NCBI GenBank assembly: GCA_964388085.1
Contig: CAYLZW010000012.1
Span: 1 to 45,403, forward strand
Direction: 5' to 3'
DNA from: CAYLZW01 sp964388085
GTDB taxonomy: Bacteria > Myxococcota > UBA727 > CAYLZW01
DNA length: 45,403 nt
Positions 42,505 through 45,403 of the stretch are shown one piece after another. A program made the translations under genes and the position numbers. Under the pieces are notes generated by a model that was not told where the DNA came from, did no database searches, and was given only the letters and a program-made list of their open reading frames with translations. Numbering within the stretch: the first letter of the stretch is position 1; every line of letters begins with the position of its first letter.

Positions 42505-43305
42505 CTAGGTGACCTTCTGGCGCCCGACGGGGGGCTTTTTCGCGGCGCCTTTGGCGGGCGAGGACTCCTTCAGGATGTCCTGCAGGATGCGGCTCAGCTT
42601 CTCGATGGCCTGCGCGTGGCGACGGGAGGTCCACGACTTCGAGAGGCCGAGCTCGTTGCCGACCTCCTGCAGGCTCATCTCCTTGAAGTAGTAGAGCGTG
42701 AGCAGCTTGCGCTCGGCCTCGGGCAGGCGGGTGAGCGCGTCGCGCACGTGCTCTTTCATCTGCAGATCGGCGAAGCGCGAGTCGGCGGCGACGCCGGACT
42801 TGTCCTCGATCTGGATGTCGTCGAGCCCCTCGAGGGAGGTCACGTAGATGGTGACGAGCTGGCTCACCTGATCGGCGAGCTCCTCGATGTTGTCCTCGAC
42901 GTTCTTGTGCTCGGCCGTCGAGCCCAGCTGCCGGTTGGCCATGTTCTCGAGGTACGCGGTGGCGCGCTCCTCGAAGCGGATCTTCTGGTACTCGCTGCGC
43001 GAGACCCAGCCCATGCCGCGCAGGCCGTCGTAGATGGCGCCGCGGATGCGGTAGTAGCTGAAGGTCATGAAGTTCGCGCCGAACTTCGGGTCGTAGCGCT
43101 CGGCGGCCTCGAGCAGGCCGGCCATGCCGTAGGCGACGAGGTCGTCGAACTCGATGTTCTTCGCGAGCGTCTTTTTGATCTTGGCGGCGATGCTGCGCAC
43201 GAAGGGCGTGTACTGCTCGATGAGCGCGCGCTTGTCGAGCTTGCCGTCCGGACCGACGGCCGGGTGTGCTTTGGTCGCTGGCTTCTGCTCTTGCTGCGCC
43301 GACAT
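42505..43305 (-). CDS. Sigma factor of the FliA/WhiG (sigma-28) type
   Basis: 266 residues. Sigma-70 region 2 with IEQYTPFVRSIAAKIKK, NIEFDDLVAYGMAGLLEAAE and RYDPKFGANFMTFSYYRIRG; region 3 with GAIYDGLRGMGWVSRSEY; region 4 with RLPEAERKLLTLYYFKEMSL and a helix-turn-helix LQEVGNELGLSKSWTSRRHA. This is the FliA/WhiG pattern. The basic tail (SSPAKGAAKKPPVGRQKVT) is extra. No flagellar genes or anti-sigma factor are nearby. TAGGAT at 43344-43349 is a likely minus-10 for its own promoter. 195 bp separate it from the rod-like gene downstream. Confidence 0.94.
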   Translation of the reverse strand: MSAQQEQKPATKAHPAVGPDGKLDKRALIEQYTPFVRSIAAKIKKTLAKNIEFDDLVAYGMAGLLEAAERYDPKFGANFMTFSYYRIRGAIYDGLRGMGWVSRSEYQKIRFEERATAYLENMANRQLGSTAEHKNVEDNIEELADQVSQLVTIYVTSLEGLDDIQIEDKSGVAADSRFADLQMKEHVRDALTRLPEAERKLLTLYYFKEMSLQEVGNELGLSKSWTSRRHAQAIEKLSRILQDILKESSPAKGAAKKPPVGRQKVT

Positions 43306-43604
43306 CAGGCCTTCGCTCTCGACGAGATGCCGAGGTCAAGGCCATCCTAGGAGCGGCCGTCGGGAGGGGTCAAATCCGCCGCCGGTAGGACTGGCAAGAG
43401 CGCGGCGCCTTTTGCCTTCCGGCTGAGGACGGGAGTCGCTAGGGTCCGCTCGCGCGCGACGGCGCGTGCCCTCGTGATCTTGCTGCCCTCCGCAGGCTTC
43501 CTGCCCCCCGAGAGGCTTCGCAGCGCTCGGGCGGGCGCCCACGTCCAGCCTCTCTTTGGAGCGAGCTGAAAAGGAGCCTGCGCGAGCGACGGGAACGACC
43601 AGCC

Positions 43605-44743
43605 ATGACCTACACCTCCTCTCACATCCGCGACTTCATCCGGCGGGAGTACCGCCACTTCAACGCCGCCGTCGTCAAAGACGCCGCCGAAGGCTGGCTA
43701 AGGCACCTCGAGGGCGGCCACCGCATGTTCCTGACGCTCGCCGGCGCCATGAGCACGGCCGAGCTCGGCCTGACGCTCGCGGAGATGANNNNNNNNNNNN
43801 NNNNNNNNNNNNNNNNNNNNNNNNNNNNNNNNNNNNNNNNNNNNNNNNNNNNNNNNNNNNNNNNNNNNNNNNNNNNNNNNNNNNNNNNACGCTCGCCGGC
43901 GCCATGAGCACGGCCGAGCTCGGCCTGACGCTCGCGGAGATGATCCGCCAGGGCAAGGTGCACGGCATCTCGTGTACCGGCGCGAACCTCGAGGAGGACG
44001 TGTTCAACCTCGTGGCGCACGACTTCTACGAGCGCGTGCCGCACTACCGCGATCTCTCCACCGCCGACGAGGTGGCGCTGCTCGAGCGCGGGCTGAACCG
44101 GGTCACCGACACCTGCATCCCCGAAGAGGAGGCCATGCGCCGCATCGAGAAGAAGATGCTGGCGCTGTGGAGCGACGCGCACGCGAAGAACGAGCGCTAC
44201 TTCCCGCACGAGTACCTGTACCGCCTGCTGCTCTCGGGCGAGCTCGACGGCAGCCAGCAGATCGACCCGAAGGACAGCTGGCTCCTCGCCGCCGCCCAGC
44301 AGAATCTGCCGCTGTTCGTGCCCGGCTGGGAGGACTCCACGCTCGGCAATATGTTCGTCGCCGCCGTGCGCCGCGGCGAGACGAGCTTCTCGGTCATGAA
44401 GACCGGCCCCGAGTACATGGGGCGCCTCATCGACTGGTACCTCGAGATCACGGCCGACAAGGGCCTCGGCTTCTTCCAGATCGGCGGCGGCATCGCCGGT
44501 GACTTCCCCATCTGCGTGGTGCCGCTCATCGAGCAGGACCTGCAAAAGCACGACGTCAGGCTGTGGAACTACTTCTGTCAGATCTCGGACTCGACGACGT
44601 CGTACGGCTCCTACTCGGGCGCGGTGCCGAACGAGAAGATCACCTGGGGCAAGCTGCACCCCGAGTGCCCGAAGTTCATCATCGAGTCGGACGCGACCAT
44701 CGTCGCGCCGCTCATCTTCCACTTCGTCCTCGCGGGCGAGTGA
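43605..44743 (+). CDS. Deoxyhypusine-synthase-like enzyme, split by an assembly gap
   Basis: MTYTSSHIRDFIRREYRHFN at the start, then GGHRMFLTLAGAMSTAELGL and, after the gap, ISCTGANLEEDVFNLVAHDF, LPLFVPGWEDSTLGNMF, FFQIGGGIAGDFPI and KITWGKLHPE with the Lys that forms the imine in deoxyhypusine synthase. Removing the 100 N and one of the two 55-bp copies gives one frame of 327 residues, the family length. Bacterial members do not modify eIF5A; known ones make homospermidine or related polyamines from spermidine or agmatine-type substrates. The following speD and speE support a polyamine role. The frame changes across the gap as written (155 extra bases). Confidence 0.88.
43734..43788 (+). repeat. 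Left copy of 55-bp duplicated contig end
   Basis: Identical over all 55 bases to 43889-43943. Both encode the same residues of the deoxyhypusine-synthase-like protein, so this is contig overlap, not a biological repeat. Confidence 0.95.
43789..43888. other. Assembly gap (100 N)
   Basis: Exactly 100 N, a default size for gaps of unknown length. Flanked by identical 55-bp ends, so the true gap length is probably minus 55 bp. Confidence 1.
43889..43943 (+). repeat. Right copy of 55-bp duplicated contig end
   Basis: Starts directly after the N run with acgctcgccggc and matches 43734-43788 exactly. Confidence 0.95.
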
Positions 44744-44796
44744 CTCGTCCGCCGCGCGGCTCGCGCACGGACGGAAGGGATCTGGGGAGGCCAACG

Positions 44797-45174
44797 GTGC
44801 AGGTGCTCGGACGTCACGCGCTGCTCGATTTGTACGACTGCGATCAGGCGCTGCTCGACGACGTAGAATTCTTGCGTGCGCTGTTCTTGAAGACGGCGAC
44901 CGAGCTGAAGTGCACCTTGGTGAAGGAGTGCTTTCATCGCTACGCCCCGCAAGGGGTGAGCGGAGTGCTCGTCATCGCCGAGAGCCACCTGTCGGTGCAC
45001 ACCTGGCCGGAGCACGGCTACGCCGCGGTCGACCTCTTCACCTGCGCCGACCCGGCCGGGCTCGAGCGCATGCCGAGCCTCCTCGGCGACGCGCTCAAGG
45101 CCGGCCGCTTCGAATTCAAGCTGCATGATCGCGGGCTCATCGACGTGGGCGCGCGCACACCGGTGCCTGCATGA
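44797..45174 (+). CDS. speD: S-adenosylmethionine decarboxylase proenzyme SpeD
   Basis: 125 residues from a GTG with GGGGAGG 6 nt upstream. Makes decarboxylated SAM, the aminopropyl donor for spermidine. Seen: LLDLYDCDQALLDD at the start and VIAESHLSVHTWPEHGYAAV, where self-cleavage between Glu62 and Ser63 creates the pyruvoyl group. His68 and Cys83 (FTC) are the other conserved processing residues. Size fits the short prokaryotic class 1b form. Its stop overlaps the speE start (ATGA). Confidence 0.95.
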   Translation: MQVLGRHALLDLYDCDQALLDDVEFLRALFLKTATELKCTLVKECFHRYAPQGVSGVLVIAESHLSVHTWPEHGYAAVDLFTCADPAGLERMPSLLGDALKAGRFEFKLHDRGLIDVGARTPVPA

Positions 45175-45403
45175 ACGAGATGATTCGCGGTCAAGGCCTG
45201 TCGGCGGATCAACGCTGGCTGACGGACGCCTGGGCGCCCGACGTCATGTGGACCATCGGCGTCAACGAGGTGCTGCTCGACACGCAGAGCGAGTTTCAGC
45301 GCATCCAGGTGATCGACACCGAGCGCCTCGGCCGCGTGCTCATCCTCGACGGCAACCTGCAGTGCGCCGAGGCGGACGAGGCCGGCTACCACGAGCTGCT
45401 CGT
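45171..45403 (+). CDS. speE: Spermidine synthase SpeE (5' part, cut by window edge)
   Basis: 77 codons present. The ATG overlaps the speD stop as ATGA. The sequence VNEVLLDTQSEFQRIQVIDT and GRVLILDGNLQCAEADEAGY is the N-terminal hairpin and start of the Rossmann domain of aminopropyltransferases, with the YHELL segment that follows. Together with speD it completes spermidine synthesis from putrescine, or a related reaction. Confidence 0.92.
   Translation, partial: MNEMIRGQGLSADQRWLTDAWAPDVMWTIGVNEVLLDTQSEFQRIQVIDTERLGRVLILDGNLQCAEADEAGYHELL

Noticed and set aside
43346..43604. Short open frames between the sigma factor and the polyamine cluster
   Set aside because: No ribosome-binding site, low-complexity translation and no family pattern; treated as intergenic.
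43734..43943. Biological tandem duplication in the deoxyhypusine-synthase-like gene
   Set aside because: The copies are exactly identical, 55 bp, and abut an N run of exactly 100; contig overlap explains this better.

Overview
The window is GC-rich, densely coded DNA from a member of the Myxococcota (delta-proteobacterial lineage), probably from a short-read or metagenome assembly. The clues are a MYXO-CTERM-like surface protein, a lipoprotein with a (Gly-Glu)20 linker, a DUF4388 protein, two Ser/Thr kinases (one with the HRDVSPHN loop common in myxobacteria) and an unusual density of lipoproteins. A 100-N scaffold gap flanked by two identical 55-bp copies points to k-mer assembly. No phage, insertion sequence, CRISPR array or toxin-antitoxin locus is visible.

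Layout. 1-1507: the 3'-truncated yidC insertase gene, divergent from queF. 2280-5948: a small membrane protein, a thioredoxin-like lipoprotein, two tandem TPM-domain proteins and a LemA-like gene broken by a one-base shift. 5967-11424: a large MshEN-like/Ser-Thr kinase/TPR membrane protein, two unrecognised exported proteins and a beta-propeller lipoprotein. 11492-18114: class A PBP, DUF4388 protein, orphan sensor kinase, and the conserved rsfS-rlmH pair. 18202-29394: a membrane protein with three winged-helix-like repeats, a three-repeat lipoprotein, an orphan molybdenum hydroxylase large subunit, a degenerate metzincin-like surface protein, and a TolB-like protein translationally coupled to the (GE)n beta-helix lipoprotein. 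29482-30595: tRNA-Leu(UAA) and a NAD kinase.

31496-36718 is a TonB energy module: promoter, exbB, exbD, tonB, a 7Fe-type ferredoxin and a TonB-dependent receptor that itself carries a TonB C-terminal-like domain. The receptor start codon lies in the loop of a terminator-like hairpin. 36761-41627: a second kinase divergent from a PEGA protein with a coupled small lipoprotein, then a lipase and a YkgJ-type Cys-cluster protein. 41800-43305: a YscI/HrpB-like type III inner-rod protein and a FliA/WhiG-type sigma factor, with no other secretion or flagellar genes in view. 43605-45403: a polyamine cluster of a deoxyhypusine-synthase-like enzyme, speD and the start of speE.

Patterns worth following: repeated TAnnnT hexamers 6-8 nt before start codons, suggesting leaderless mRNAs; two unlinked copies of a TolB-like protein plus overlapping lipoprotein module; the terminator hairpin overlapping the receptor start; and the isolated secretion rod/sigma factor pair.
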